Assembly (NCBI GenBank): GCA_019239775.1 | Contig: JAFAZN010000197.1 | Location: forward strand, 1-51,528 | DNA: 51,528 bases | Source: Chloroflexota bacterium | Lineage (GTDB): Bacteria > Chloroflexota > UBA6077 > CF-72 | Reading direction: 5' to 3' | Shown: piece by piece, positions 1-8,661 of the stretch | Numbering within the stretch: the first letter of the stretch is position 1 | Layout of the letters: each line of letters opens with the position of its first letter | Program-made: the position numbers and the translations under genes | The notes under the pieces: model-generated | Database searches by the model: none | The model's input: the letters and a program-made list of their open reading frames with translations, nothing else | Told to the model about the DNA's origin: nothing

Positions 1-274
1 CACCCTCGCGCAAACCGCGAAATGCGGCGGCGCCTGCCTCCTCCGGCGAAAGGCCGTTGCGCGAATAGAGGTGCGGTGAGACGGCGACGTAGCCATGGTG
101 AGCGAGCTTTCGCACCACCTCCGTCGTCCATTCATCCCATCCAGGCAGGTGGTGAATTACCACCACACCGGGGAACGGGCCCGGACCTTCTGGCCGGGCA
201 ACGTATGCATCGATCTGGTCACCGTTGTGGCCAGCGAACTTCACCGTCTCAGTGGTCATGCCGCGGTACACCAC
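1..274 (-). CDS. Dienelactone hydrolase family protein (N-terminal part, runs off the window)
   Basis: Only the first ~90 residues are present. They read as the start of a dienelactone-hydrolase-type alpha/beta hydrolase: an early beta hairpin ending in AYVARPEGPGPFPGVVVIHH, then a helix and GYVAVSPHLYSRNG. This family cleaves lactone or ester bonds in the cytoplasm; the catalytic Cys/Ser, Asp and His lie beyond the edge. GGAGG at 281-285 (minus strand) is 6 nt before a GTG at 274 and 9 nt before a GTG at 271. The ATG at 259 is 21 nt from it, so a GTG start is preferred. It is the last gene seen in the minus-strand operon and starts 18 nt after the formylglycine-generating enzyme gene. With the monooxygenase two genes upstream it could hydrolyse the ester or lactone that enzyme makes; this is inference. 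Confidence 0.75.
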   Translation of the reverse strand, partial: MVYRGMTTETVKFAGHNGDQIDAYVARPEGPGPFPGVVVIHHLPGWDEWTTEVVRKLAHHGYVAVSPHLYSRNGLSPEEAGAAAFRGLREG

Positions 275-292
275 GCAAAACCTCCCTTGTCG

Positions 293-1309
293 CTATTCGC
301 GAATCACGCATCGGAACCCGATGTGGGACATCGAACTGTCCTCCATCTGAGGTTGACGCGCCGCCGGACGGAACCGAAGACAATAGTTGGGCGCGCACAG
401 ATGCGAGCCACCTTTGATCACCCGACGCGGCATGCGGTCCGCTCGCATGTCCGCCGGATCGTAACTTCGCTCGACTGATTCGACGCGTGGATTGGCGGGC
501 GCACAACATGCGTGCTCCATTTCGTTGCTAGCGTGGTCCGGAGCGTAGTAATCCGTTGTCCACTCCCAGACATTGCCCGCCATGTCGAATAGACCAAATC
601 CATTCGGCGGGAACGAGCCCACCGGTGCGGTTCGCTCCCAGCCATCAGGAGCGGCATTCTTCCAGGGGAACTCACCCTGCCACGTCTTGGCCATGATGCG
701 TCCGTCGGGGTTCATGTCGTCGCCCCAGGTGAACATGGCACCTTCGAGCCCGCCGCGCGCTGCGAATTCCCATTCCGCTTCAGTCGGAATCGCTTTGCCG
801 GCCCAGTCCGCGTAGGCGCACACGTCTTCCCACGCCACGTGCACTACAGGATGCTGCGCTCGATTGCCGACGTGGCTGCCCGGCCCTTCTGGGCGTCGCC
901 ACTCAGCACCCGCAACGTAGCTCCACCATGGCAGCGTTGGACGCTGCAAGGCGGCCTTGAGGTCCACGGGACCTTTGGTCTTGTTGAACACGAGCGAGCC
1001 CGGCACGAGTCGCGAACGATCCACTCCAGGAAAGGCCGCGGGATCGGGCGCGCGCGAAGCCACCGTGGTGTAGCCAGTATCGAGGATGAACTCGCGGAAC
1101 TCGGCCACCGTGACAGGGTGTTCGTCCATCCAGAAACCGTCGACGCTGACGGTCCTGAGGGGGCTTTCCTCGGGGTAGCCGGGCAGCTCCGAGCCTATGG
1201 TGCAGTTGCCGCCTGGGATCCAGACCATGCCTGGCCTGGGTGGCGCGCCAGGTTGGGTTGGGGAGTTTGTAGCCAAGAGTGCCTGGCTAGTGTATCCGGG
1301 TCGCGGCAC
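293..1309 (-). CDS. Formylglycine-generating enzyme (SUMF1/FGE-sulfatase family)
   Basis: The 338-residue protein has the FGE-sulfatase fold signature, beginning at GMVWIPGG (residues 27-34) and ending in RVIKGGSHLCAPNYC and SMSHIGFRCV. The two cysteines in the LCAPNYC segment (C305, C310) match the redox-active pair of true FGE (human C336/C341). That argues for a real sulfatase-activating, Cys-to-formylglycine oxidase rather than one of the many FGE-fold proteins lacking the pair. There is no signal peptide, so it is predicted cytoplasmic. The GTG at 1309 lies 9 nt after the monooxygenase stop without a clear ribosome site; a shorter form could start at ATG 1228 (MVWIPGG). No sulfatase is encoded in the window, so its substrate must be elsewhere or the enzyme has another target. 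Confidence 0.88.
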   Translation of the reverse strand: MPRPGYTSQALLATNSPTQPGAPPRPGMVWIPGGNCTIGSELPGYPEESPLRTVSVDGFWMDEHPVTVAEFREFILDTGYTTVASRAPDPAAFPGVDRSRLVPGSLVFNKTKGPVDLKAALQRPTLPWWSYVAGAEWRRPEGPGSHVGNRAQHPVVHVAWEDVCAYADWAGKAIPTEAEWEFAARGGLEGAMFTWGDDMNPDGRIMAKTWQGEFPWKNAAPDGWERTAPVGSFPPNGFGLFDMAGNVWEWTTDYYAPDHASNEMEHACCAPANPRVESVERSYDPADMRADRMPRRVIKGGSHLCAPNYCLRFRPAARQPQMEDSSMSHIGFRCVIRE

Positions 1310-1318
1310 TGAAGCAGG

Positions 1319-2938
1319 CTAGAACGAAAGGCGAAACCCCTCATAGTTGTTTGCCGCAATCTCGTCACACTTCTGACGGTACGCGCCCACGCCGCCCACG
1401 TAGGGCATGAAGATTCGCGGCTTGCCGGGAATGTTGGCGCCCATGTACCACGAGTTCGCGCGCGGATAGAGCGTCAGATTGGCAACCTCATTCACGTGCT
1501 CCACCCACGCGTCCTCCGCTTCCTGGCTGGGCTCGATGCGCGCATAGCGATGGCCTTCCAGAAAGCGCAGGCAGTCGGTGATCCACTCGACGTGCTGCTC
1601 GATTGAGACAACCATGTTGCTGAGTACTGACGGGCTGCCAGGACCGGTGATCATGAACATGTTAGGGAACCCGGCCGTAGCCACCCCCAGATAGGTGCGC
1701 GGCCCCGCGGTCCACTTGGTCTTCAACGCCAGACCATCGCAGCCGCGAATATCGATTGCTAACAGTGGGCCGGTCATCGCATCGTAGCCCGTCGCGAATA
1801 CGATTGCGTCGAGCGTGTATGTGGCGTTCGTCGTCCGTAAGCCATCCGGAGTGATCTCCTGGATTGGCGCGCTGCGCACGTCCACCAGCGTGACATTCGG
1901 ACGGTTGTACGTCTCGAAATAATCGATATCGACGCACAGCCGCTTGGTGCCGAATGGATAATCGCGCGGCGTGAGCAGTTCCGCGGTGGCCGGGTCGTGC
2001 ACGATCTGGCGGATCTTGTCACGCACGAACTGGGCGACGGTTTCGTTGGCCTCGGGATTGGTCGCCAGGTCCTTGAACGTCCCATTCAGGCTGCCGACGC
2101 CGCCGCGCTGCCAACCGGCCTCGAACACCTGAACGCGCTCCTCGGGCGTGACTTCGAGTGCGGAGCGCTGCGGCGGATCGAGCGGAATGCCCGCGCGCGA
2201 CAGACGCGCTTGTTGGCGCCGCGCTGGATAGGTTGCTTTGACCTGCCGCTGGCGTTCGGAATCGAGCGGCGCGTTGTGCGCGGGCACGCTGTAGTTTGGC
2301 GTTCGCTGAAACACGTACACGTGCTCGGCTTGCTTGGCGATCTGTGGGATGGCCTGAATCGCAGACGAGCCTGTACCAATGACTCCGACGCGGAGTCCGC
2401 TGAAATCGACGCCTTCGTGGGGCCAGAGACCGGTGTGATACCAGCAGCCGTCGAAGCTATCGAGGCCTTTGAAGTCCGGTCGATTTGGGGCGGACAGGCA
2501 GCCGACAGCCATGATGCAGTAGCGCGTGGTGTATTGCTGCCCGTCATCGGTCAGGACGTCCCACCGATTGCTAGATTCGTCGTAGTGCGCGTGCTGTACG
2601 CGGGTGTTGAACTGGATATCGCGTCGCAGGTCGAAGCGGTCGGCGACGTGATTCAGGTAGCGCAAGATTTCAGGCTGCGTCGGATAGCGCTCGGTCCATT
2701 CCCACTCTTGTTCGAGCTCGGGCGAGAAGGAGTAGGAGTAGTCGAGGCTCTCGACGTCGCAGCGTGCGCCCGGGTAACGGTTCCAATACCACGTGCCGCC
2801 GACACCACTGCCCGCCTCGAATACGCGCGCCGCGAGCCCCAACTCACGCAGACGGTGCAGCATGTACATCCCAGAAAGGCCAGCGCCGACGACAATCGCG
2901 TCGAAGCTTGCGAGCGGCGGTGTGGTGGAACCGGGCAA
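1319..2938 (-). CDS. Flavin-containing Baeyer-Villiger monooxygenase
   Basis: This 539-residue enzyme has both Rossmann motifs: GAGLSG for FAD (residues 18-23) and GTGSSA for NADPH (188-193). Between them lie GGTWYWNRYPGARCD (47-61) and the Baeyer-Villiger fingerprint FxGxxxHxxxWP (F162, G164, H168, W172, P173). Family members (cyclohexanone and phenylacetone monooxygenases) insert oxygen next to a ketone to give an ester or lactone. The frame stays open to a TTG at 3007 inside the upstream gene. I chose the TTG at 2938 because AAGGAG lies about 10 nt before it and it follows the upstream stop at 2967. It sits between the YqeC-like gene and FGE in the same operon. The substrate is not readable from sequence. 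Confidence 0.9.
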   Translation of the reverse strand: MPGSTTPPLASFDAIVVGAGLSGMYMLHRLRELGLAARVFEAGSGVGGTWYWNRYPGARCDVESLDYSYSFSPELEQEWEWTERYPTQPEILRYLNHVADRFDLRRDIQFNTRVQHAHYDESSNRWDVLTDDGQQYTTRYCIMAVGCLSAPNRPDFKGLDSFDGCWYHTGLWPHEGVDFSGLRVGVIGTGSSAIQAIPQIAKQAEHVYVFQRTPNYSVPAHNAPLDSERQRQVKATYPARRQQARLSRAGIPLDPPQRSALEVTPEERVQVFEAGWQRGGVGSLNGTFKDLATNPEANETVAQFVRDKIRQIVHDPATAELLTPRDYPFGTKRLCVDIDYFETYNRPNVTLVDVRSAPIQEITPDGLRTTNATYTLDAIVFATGYDAMTGPLLAIDIRGCDGLALKTKWTAGPRTYLGVATAGFPNMFMITGPGSPSVLSNMVVSIEQHVEWITDCLRFLEGHRYARIEPSQEAEDAWVEHVNEVANLTLYPRANSWYMGANIPGKPRIFMPYVGGVGAYRQKCDEIAANNYEGFRLSF

Positions 2939-2966
2939 GGTGAGATCGCTCCTTCGAGTGTTCAGT

Positions 2967-3725
2967 CTAGGCGGAGAAGGATCCTGTGTGCTGCGCGACG
3001 GCGCCAATCACGATCGGCGGACTGCCCGCTGCGCGCAAAGCCTGGGCAATGCACGCCGCGGCGGCGCGGCGCTCGGGGGTGTCTGCTTTGTTCAGCAGGA
3101 CCAACACGCGCGCACCAGGCGGCGCATCACGCAGCGGACCGAGCGGATGCACCAGCACGCGCGCAATCGACTCAGCGCTCAGCGGCTGGCCGAGCACGGC
3201 GCCGCTCAGTTCGGCGACGCGCTGTGGGCGGTGAATGTGCTCGGCGTCCAGTGGCATACCCAGCGCGTCGACGCCGATCACAGCGAGCAGCAATGTGGTG
3301 GAGGAGGGCACCACCGGCTCATGCTCGAGCGGAGCCTTGAACGGCTTGTGTGCCGAGCCATCGGCCTCGATGACGAGGTACGCGAGGTCCGGCTGGTGCG
3401 CAAGATGGTCCGCAGCCTCCGGAGTAATGCCACCGAGCCGCCCATCGGGTTTGAGTTCTGTTCCAACAACTGGCAGACGTCCGCGTTTCAGTGCGGTACG
3501 CACAGCAGTCAGGCTCCGAGTCGAATCCGGCTCGACGACCAGTTCAAGGTCCGCCGTTGGCGCGGGCGCAAAGATGTGCGTGGTGGTGCTCAACACCACT
3601 GCTGCACCACGTGTGTGCAGATCACGTCCGAGGCGATACAGGGTGGTCGTCTTTCCTCCGCCACCCACAATCGTGACGACCTCGCGGTCAGCGATGCCGA
3701 GCGCGCGTACGAGGCCACCACTCAT
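2967..3725 (-). CDS. yqeC: YqeC-like selenium cofactor biosynthesis protein (P-loop protein)
   Basis: The 252-residue protein opens with a P-loop GGGGKTTT (residues 21-28), followed by LSTTTHIFAP, a conserved segment YLVIEADGSAHKPFKAP and a late VLLNKAD motif. This is the layout of the YqeC family, associated with selenium-dependent molybdenum hydroxylases. The exact reaction is not settled. The ATG at 3725 overlaps the stop of the upstream BNR gene as ATGA, so the two are probably translationally coupled. It is odd here: no molybdenum hydroxylase, selD or yqeB homologue is in the window. The only loosely related genes are a MOSC protein (33379) and a SelA-like enzyme (40968). The family call is firm; a role in selenium metabolism in this organism is inference. 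Confidence 0.85.
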   Translation of the reverse strand: MSGGLVRALGIADREVVTIVGGGGKTTTLYRLGRDLHTRGAAVVLSTTTHIFAPAPTADLELVVEPDSTRSLTAVRTALKRGRLPVVGTELKPDGRLGGITPEAADHLAHQPDLAYLVIEADGSAHKPFKAPLEHEPVVPSSTTLLLAVIGVDALGMPLDAEHIHRPQRVAELSGAVLGQPLSAESIARVLVHPLGPLRDAPPGARVLVLLNKADTPERRAAAACIAQALRAAGSPPIVIGAVAQHTGSFSA

Positions 3726-6700
3726 GGGTTAATAGACAAAATGGGCACCTCCAGCGCGCGGGCTGATTGGTTCAACTCTGCCAGGCTCGTCGAGACAATC
3801 TGGTGATACTGCGCAAGCAGTGCGTCCAACCGCGCAGAGAGATTGGCGAACACCTCACGCGACGACTGGGTGGGAGCGCTGTCAGCCGAGCCCACGACTG
3901 CCGCGAGCGCAGCCAGTTTGGCGTTGAGCTGGATCGGGTGAGCGTACGTCAGACCCGGAGCGCGCTGGATAAGCTGCGCATCGACCGCCGATAGCATCGC
4001 GTCCAGTGAATCAACGTCGTCCTGCAGGTCGGCAGCATCCGGTCTGGCGCGCCAGGCCGCGAGCTGCTCGCGCAGAGCAGCGATCCGATTGGCGGTGTCG
4101 TGCGTCTGCGAGAGTCGATCGCGGATCGCCAGCAGGAGATCAAACTGCTGCCGCAGATCCGCATCGGTCGCTTCAATTCGTGGATCTGCGCGCAACTGGA
4201 ATGTTCGGGTGTACTCTTCATCCGCGACCCGAAGGCGGACCGCGTACGTGCCGGGTGGCGCCAGAGGTCCGGTGGCGCCGGCGTCTTCCCAGAAGGTGGC
4301 GCCTGCCACAGAGCTTGGAGGTGGATAGCGCATGCCCCACACCGCGCGGTGGACGCCCGGTTCACCTGAGAGGCTCTGGAGCGTGGCCGCTACACTGCCG
4401 CTGGCATCGAGAATATCAAGAGAGACTTGCGAGGATTCGCGCAGGTAATAGGTGATTGGGACGCCGTCCACCGGGTTGGAGCCGGCATCCAGAAGCGTCT
4501 CGCCGTCAGCACCTGGGGCGTATGTGATGTGAAGAGGCCCGATCAAACGGGAGTTCTTGCCACGTGCCTGTGGCAGGCTGAAGCCGTGAAAGCTGCGGAA
4601 ACGGATGGCGGTGCGCGGCGCGAAAAGGTGCGCCGCGGCGTCATCTGGAACCGCCTCGTGAAGCGGCGTGATGTCGTCCACGATCCAGAACGAGCGGCCG
4701 TGCGTCGCGAGGACCAGGTCACCGTCTTTGACGACGAGGTCGTGGATCGGCGTGACCGGCACGCCAGACTGGAAGGGTTGCCAGCTGTCGCCTGAATTCG
4801 TTGAGACGTAGAGGCCTGTTTCGGTTCCGGCGAACAACACGCCGGGGGCCGCGGGGTCCTCACGGATGACGCGGGTGAAATCGTCCGACCGGATGCCGCT
4901 CGTGATCGGTGCCCACGTTGCGCCGAAGTCCGTCGTGCGAAACAGGTAGGGCGAGAAATCGTCCAGCTTGTAGCGCGTGGCGGCAACATAGGCGGTGGCT
5001 GCGTGGTGTGGAGATGCGTCGATGATGCTGATCAGCGACCATTCGGGCAGCGCCGGTGGAGTGGCGTTTTGCCAGGTTGCGCCAGCGTCTCGCGAGACGT
5101 GCACCAGGCCGTCATCGGAGCCAGCCCAGAGCACGTTCGGATCCAGCGGCGATTCGGCCAACGCAAAAACAGTTGCGTAATACTCGGTGCTGACGTTGTC
5201 CTTGTGGATGGGCCCGCCGGAGGGTTCCAATGTGGCTAGATCAGCACGAGTGAGGTCAGGACTGATCGTTTCCCAGTGCATGCCGCGATCGCGCGATCGA
5301 TGCACGTGCTGCGAGCAGGCATACAGAACGTCCGCGTCGTGCTGCGACGCGAGCAACGGGAAAGTCCACTGGAAGCGGTATTTCAGATCGCCCGCGCCCC
5401 AGCCCATCGGATCATCCGGCCAGACGGAGATGTCCTGGATCTGGCCCGTCCTGTGATCGTAGCGGGTCAGGTGACCACCGAAACTTCCGGCGTAGACCGT
5501 GTTCGGATCAGCTTTTCGAACGGCAACGTACCCACTTTCGCCACCTCCGACTGAGTACCAGTCGGCCGGAGTGATCGCCGCATTGCTGGAGCGAGACGGC
5601 AGGCTCAGCGTGTTGATGTCTTGCTGGGCGCCGTACATGCGGTAGGGGACCTGGTCGTCAGTCACGACGTGATACAACTGCGCCGTTGGCTGGTTGTATT
5701 GCGACGACCAGCTCGCACCGCCGTTGAAGCTGACGCATGCACCGCCGTCGTTGCCCTCGATCACGCGGCGCGTGTCGCGCGGATCGATCCACAGATCGTG
5801 CTGGTCCTCGAACGGCGTCGGTATTGCCTCGAAGAGGCTGCCGCCATCCGTTGACTTCCAGGCCTGCACGTTCAAGCACCAGACGGTCTGAGCATCCCGA
5901 GGATCAGCAAAGACGTGCATGAAATACCACGAGCGCTGCGAGATGCGCGTTTCGGTGGTGGTGCGCACCCACGTCTGGCCGCGATCGTCGGAGCGGAATA
6001 GGCCGCTTCCATCCGCTTCGGCTTCGACGAGCGCCCACACGCGATCTGGATTGGCCGGGGAAACGGCCACGCCCGGCCGACCCCACAATCCCGGCGGGAG
6101 ACCCTGGTTGCGGGTGAGCTCAGTCCAGGAGTTGCCCCCGTCGCTGGAGCGGAAAAGGCCACTACCCGGACCTCCGCTGGAGAGACTGTATGGCGTACGC
6201 CAACCTTCCCACAGCGCCGCATACAGGATGCGCGGATTGGTGACATCAATTGAGAGGTCAATCGCAGCCGTTCGGTCGTCGCGGAACAGAATCCGATCCC
6301 AGTTCTTGCCACCGTCCAGCGTGCGATAAACGCCGCGCTCCGGATTTGGGCCGTAGACGTGCCCGAAGGCCGCTACGTAGGCGATGTCAGGATCGCGCGG
6401 ATCGATCCGGATACGCGCAATGTGCCGCGTCTGGCGCAGACCGACGTTCTGCCAGCTACGGCCGCCGTCAGTCGAGCGATACACGCCGTCGCCGTGTGAC
6501 ACGTTGCCGCGAATGTTGGTCTCGCCCATGCCTGCATACAGCACGTTTGGATCGGACTCGGAAATTGCCAGGGCGCCGACTGCGCCCGTGGCGAAGTACC
6601 CATCGGAGATGCTGGTCCAGAAGCGACCGCCGTCACTGGTTTGCCACACGCCACCGGCGCAGTGGCCGAAGTAGAACATCTGCGGATTTGTGGGATGTCC

Positions 6701-6778
6701 GACAACGGCTGTGACTCGGCCGCCGCGATGAGGCCCAACCAGCCGCGCGCGGAGTGCGCTGTTGAAGTCAAGCTGCAC
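3722..6778 (-). CDS. BNR/Asp-box repeat beta-propeller protein (sialidase/sortilin-like)
   Basis: This 1018-residue protein has about eleven Asp-box motifs (S/T-x-D-x-G-x-x-W) near residues 48, 102, 153, 211, 263, 309, 350, 496, 562, 615 and 659. Together they give one or two beta-propellers of the VPS10/sortilin and Ycf48 type. A C-terminal part (about 770-860) resembles a FlgD-type Ig domain, and the last 130 residues are helical. Proteins of this layout are often called glycosyl hydrolases, but no sialidase Arg triad or catalytic residues were identified, so a binding or scaffold role is as likely. No signal peptide is visible, unusual for this class. The start is a GTG with only a weak GAGG about 12 nt upstream. 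It is first in the minus-strand operon and is coupled to the YqeC-like gene by ATGA. Confidence 0.85.
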   Translation of the reverse strand: MQLDFNSALRARLVGPHRGGRVTAVVGHPTNPQMFYFGHCAGGVWQTSDGGRFWTSISDGYFATGAVGALAISESDPNVLYAGMGETNIRGNVSHGDGVYRSTDGGRSWQNVGLRQTRHIARIRIDPRDPDIAYVAAFGHVYGPNPERGVYRTLDGGKNWDRILFRDDRTAAIDLSIDVTNPRILYAALWEGWRTPYSLSSGGPGSGLFRSSDGGNSWTELTRNQGLPPGLWGRPGVAVSPANPDRVWALVEAEADGSGLFRSDDRGQTWVRTTTETRISQRSWYFMHVFADPRDAQTVWCLNVQAWKSTDGGSLFEAIPTPFEDQHDLWIDPRDTRRVIEGNDGGACVSFNGGASWSSQYNQPTAQLYHVVTDDQVPYRMYGAQQDINTLSLPSRSSNAAITPADWYSVGGGESGYVAVRKADPNTVYAGSFGGHLTRYDHRTGQIQDISVWPDDPMGWGAGDLKYRFQWTFPLLASQHDADVLYACSQHVHRSRDRGMHWETISPDLTRADLATLEPSGGPIHKDNVSTEYYATVFALAESPLDPNVLWAGSDDGLVHVSRDAGATWQNATPPALPEWSLISIIDASPHHAATAYVAATRYKLDDFSPYLFRTTDFGATWAPITSGIRSDDFTRVIREDPAAPGVLFAGTETGLYVSTNSGDSWQPFQSGVPVTPIHDLVVKDGDLVLATHGRSFWIVDDITPLHEAVPDDAAAHLFAPRTAIRFRSFHGFSLPQARGKNSRLIGPLHITYAPGADGETLLDAGSNPVDGVPITYYLRESSQVSLDILDASGSVAATLQSLSGEPGVHRAVWGMRYPPPSSVAGATFWEDAGATGPLAPPGTYAVRLRVADEEYTRTFQLRADPRIEATDADLRQQFDLLLAIRDRLSQTHDTANRIAALREQLAAWRARPDAADLQDDVDSLDAMLSAVDAQLIQRAPGLTYAHPIQLNAKLAALAAVVGSADSAPTQSSREVFANLSARLDALLAQYHQIVSTSLAELNQSARALEVPILSINP

Positions 6779-6825
6779 AGGGCGATTGTGCCTCGAACAC
6801 GACGGGGTGGCCTATCCTGGCGCAT

Positions 6826-8520
6826 ATGGCCATTGCCGAACAGTTCCTCACGGGACGCGTGGTCCTTCCCACTCTGGCCGCATGCTGCCTGGTGCTCGCT
6901 GCCTGTCAGTCGCAGCCACCCGCCGCGGCACCAACCACGGGCGCCCCCGCGGCTCCGACCTCGGCTTCAGGCGCGCCAGCGGCGACCTCGGCAGTGACCG
7001 CGGCCTCAAAGCCTGCGCAGCAGGGCGGCACGCTTACCATCGGCCTCGACCAGGAGCCGCCAACGATGGATCCGGAGGCGTCGCCCTCGGCGATCACCTT
7101 CTTTATCACCTCCTCAGTCGGCGAGACCCTGCTGTATATCGACGAAAATCGCAAGATTCAGCCGTGGTTGGCCCAGTCCTACGAGGTTTCCTCAGACGCA
7201 AAGACCTTTACGTTCCACCTGCGCAATGACGTCACCTTCCAGGACGGAACGCCTTTCAACGCGTCCGCGGTCAAGTGGAACTTCGATCGGGTCGTCGATC
7301 CGAACTACAAAGCCGGCTCCGCGCTCCCGCAGTTGACCGGCTATCAGGGCACCGATACGCCAGACGACTACACGGCCGTCGTCCACTTCAAGGATCCCTT
7401 CGTGCCGTTTCTGATTTACGCGGGGAGTCCATACCTGCCGATGGTCTCGCCGACGGCCGCCCAGAAGCAGGCGGACCAGGTGAACCAGACGCCGGTGATG
7501 AGCGGCCCATACAAGATCGACGAGTGGGTGCCGAAGGATCACGTCACGATCTCGCGTTGGGACGGGTACAAACGAAAGGCGCCCTGGTCCGACCACGATG
7601 GAGCCGGCTACCTCGACCAGGTCATCTGGAAGTTCGTGCCCGAGGCCGGCACCCGTTCGGCAACGGTCGAATCCGGCGAGACCCAGGCGGCGGATATTTT
7701 GACTCCGCAAGACGTGCCGCGGCTCCAATCCGAAGGCATGCAAATCGTGAGCAAGGCGTGGGTTGGCATGCCCGAAATGATGTTCCTCACGACCACGCAG
7801 GCTCCAACGGATGACGTCAACGTGCGGCAGGCGGTGGAGTATGGGATCGATCGCGACGCGCTCGTCTCAACGCTGTACCAGGGCATCGGGCAGAAAGCCA
7901 TCGGACCGCTAACCGCGATCATGCTGGACGACCCTTCGCTGCGGGCGATGTATCCGCACGACATCGCCAAGGCGGGACAGTTGCTCGACCAGTCCGGCTG
8001 GACGGCCGGTGCCGACGGGATTCGCACCAAAAACGGCCAGCGGCTGACGTTTTCGCTGAACGCCATCGACTACGGCAGCGGACCGTTGCAGGACAACGAG
8101 CTCATCCAGGGGCAGCTACGCCAGATTGGCATGGACGTGTCGATCAAGGCGCAGGCCCGCCCGCCGTGGTACGAGGACAACTACCACTGCGCTAACAACG
8201 GAATGGAGCTGTTCCTGCGCTCTGGTGAGCTGGACGTCCTGGACGCTGCGTTCGACTCCACCAATGTTGGTGGGAATTTCAACTGGAGCTGCTTGAAGGA
8301 TCCAGAGGTTGACTCCATGCTGCACCAGGGGCGCCAGGAAACCGATCCTGCGAAACGTCAGCAGCTCTATTTGCAGCTGGAGCAGAAGCTGATGAACCAG
8401 GCAGTGATCGTCCCACTGGTAGATCAGCTCTCCGTCTTTGCCCTGCGGCCCGGTGTGAGCGGGATGAAGTTCACGGGAAACTCCTACCCACTGGTGACGG
8501 ATATCACACTCTCGAAGTAG
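6826..8520 (+). CDS. ABC transporter substrate-binding lipoprotein, family 5 (peptide/oligosaccharide type)
   Basis: This 564-residue protein has a lipoprotein signal ending in LAAC (C27). An Ala/Pro/Thr/Ser linker to about residue 68 follows, then an SBP_bac_5 domain (GGTLTIGLDQEPPTMDP, FTFHLRNDVTFQDGTPFNA). It would bind a dipeptide, oligopeptide or other small solute at the outer face of the membrane. Two permease genes follow after 141 nt that hold no gene or obvious hairpin. The operon has no ATPase gene. The ATG lies 47 nt from the divergent BNR gene, so their promoters overlap. No ligand can be read from the sequence; the downstream amidohydrolase and MetE-like protein hint at a substrate processed by hydrolysis and thiol/methyl chemistry, which is inference. 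Confidence 0.93.
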   Translation: MAIAEQFLTGRVVLPTLAACCLVLAACQSQPPAAAPTTGAPAAPTSASGAPAATSAVTAASKPAQQGGTLTIGLDQEPPTMDPEASPSAITFFITSSVGETLLYIDENRKIQPWLAQSYEVSSDAKTFTFHLRNDVTFQDGTPFNASAVKWNFDRVVDPNYKAGSALPQLTGYQGTDTPDDYTAVVHFKDPFVPFLIYAGSPYLPMVSPTAAQKQADQVNQTPVMSGPYKIDEWVPKDHVTISRWDGYKRKAPWSDHDGAGYLDQVIWKFVPEAGTRSATVESGETQAADILTPQDVPRLQSEGMQIVSKAWVGMPEMMFLTTTQAPTDDVNVRQAVEYGIDRDALVSTLYQGIGQKAIGPLTAIMLDDPSLRAMYPHDIAKAGQLLDQSGWTAGADGIRTKNGQRLTFSLNAIDYGSGPLQDNELIQGQLRQIGMDVSIKAQARPPWYEDNYHCANNGMELFLRSGELDVLDAAFDSTNVGGNFNWSCLKDPEVDSMLHQGRQETDPAKRQQLYLQLEQKLMNQAVIVPLVDQLSVFALRPGVSGMKFTGNSYPLVTDITLSK

Positions 8521-8661
8521 TGGCGCATTCGCCTGTCACGTTCGTCGGGTTCGCCGCAGTGGCGCTCAACCGCGGATGGACCCCGTCCGGGAACTCGGTT
8601 TCTGCGCAGAGCGGGTTCATCGTCCGAAGGAATTGCCTCATGGCGGTCGCAGCATGAGCCG

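Noticed and set aside
1997..3340. Long plus-strand open frame (447 codons) antisense to the BVMO gene
   Set aside because: It mirrors a well-recognised enzyme in GC-rich DNA and its product is compositionally shadow-like with no family motif.
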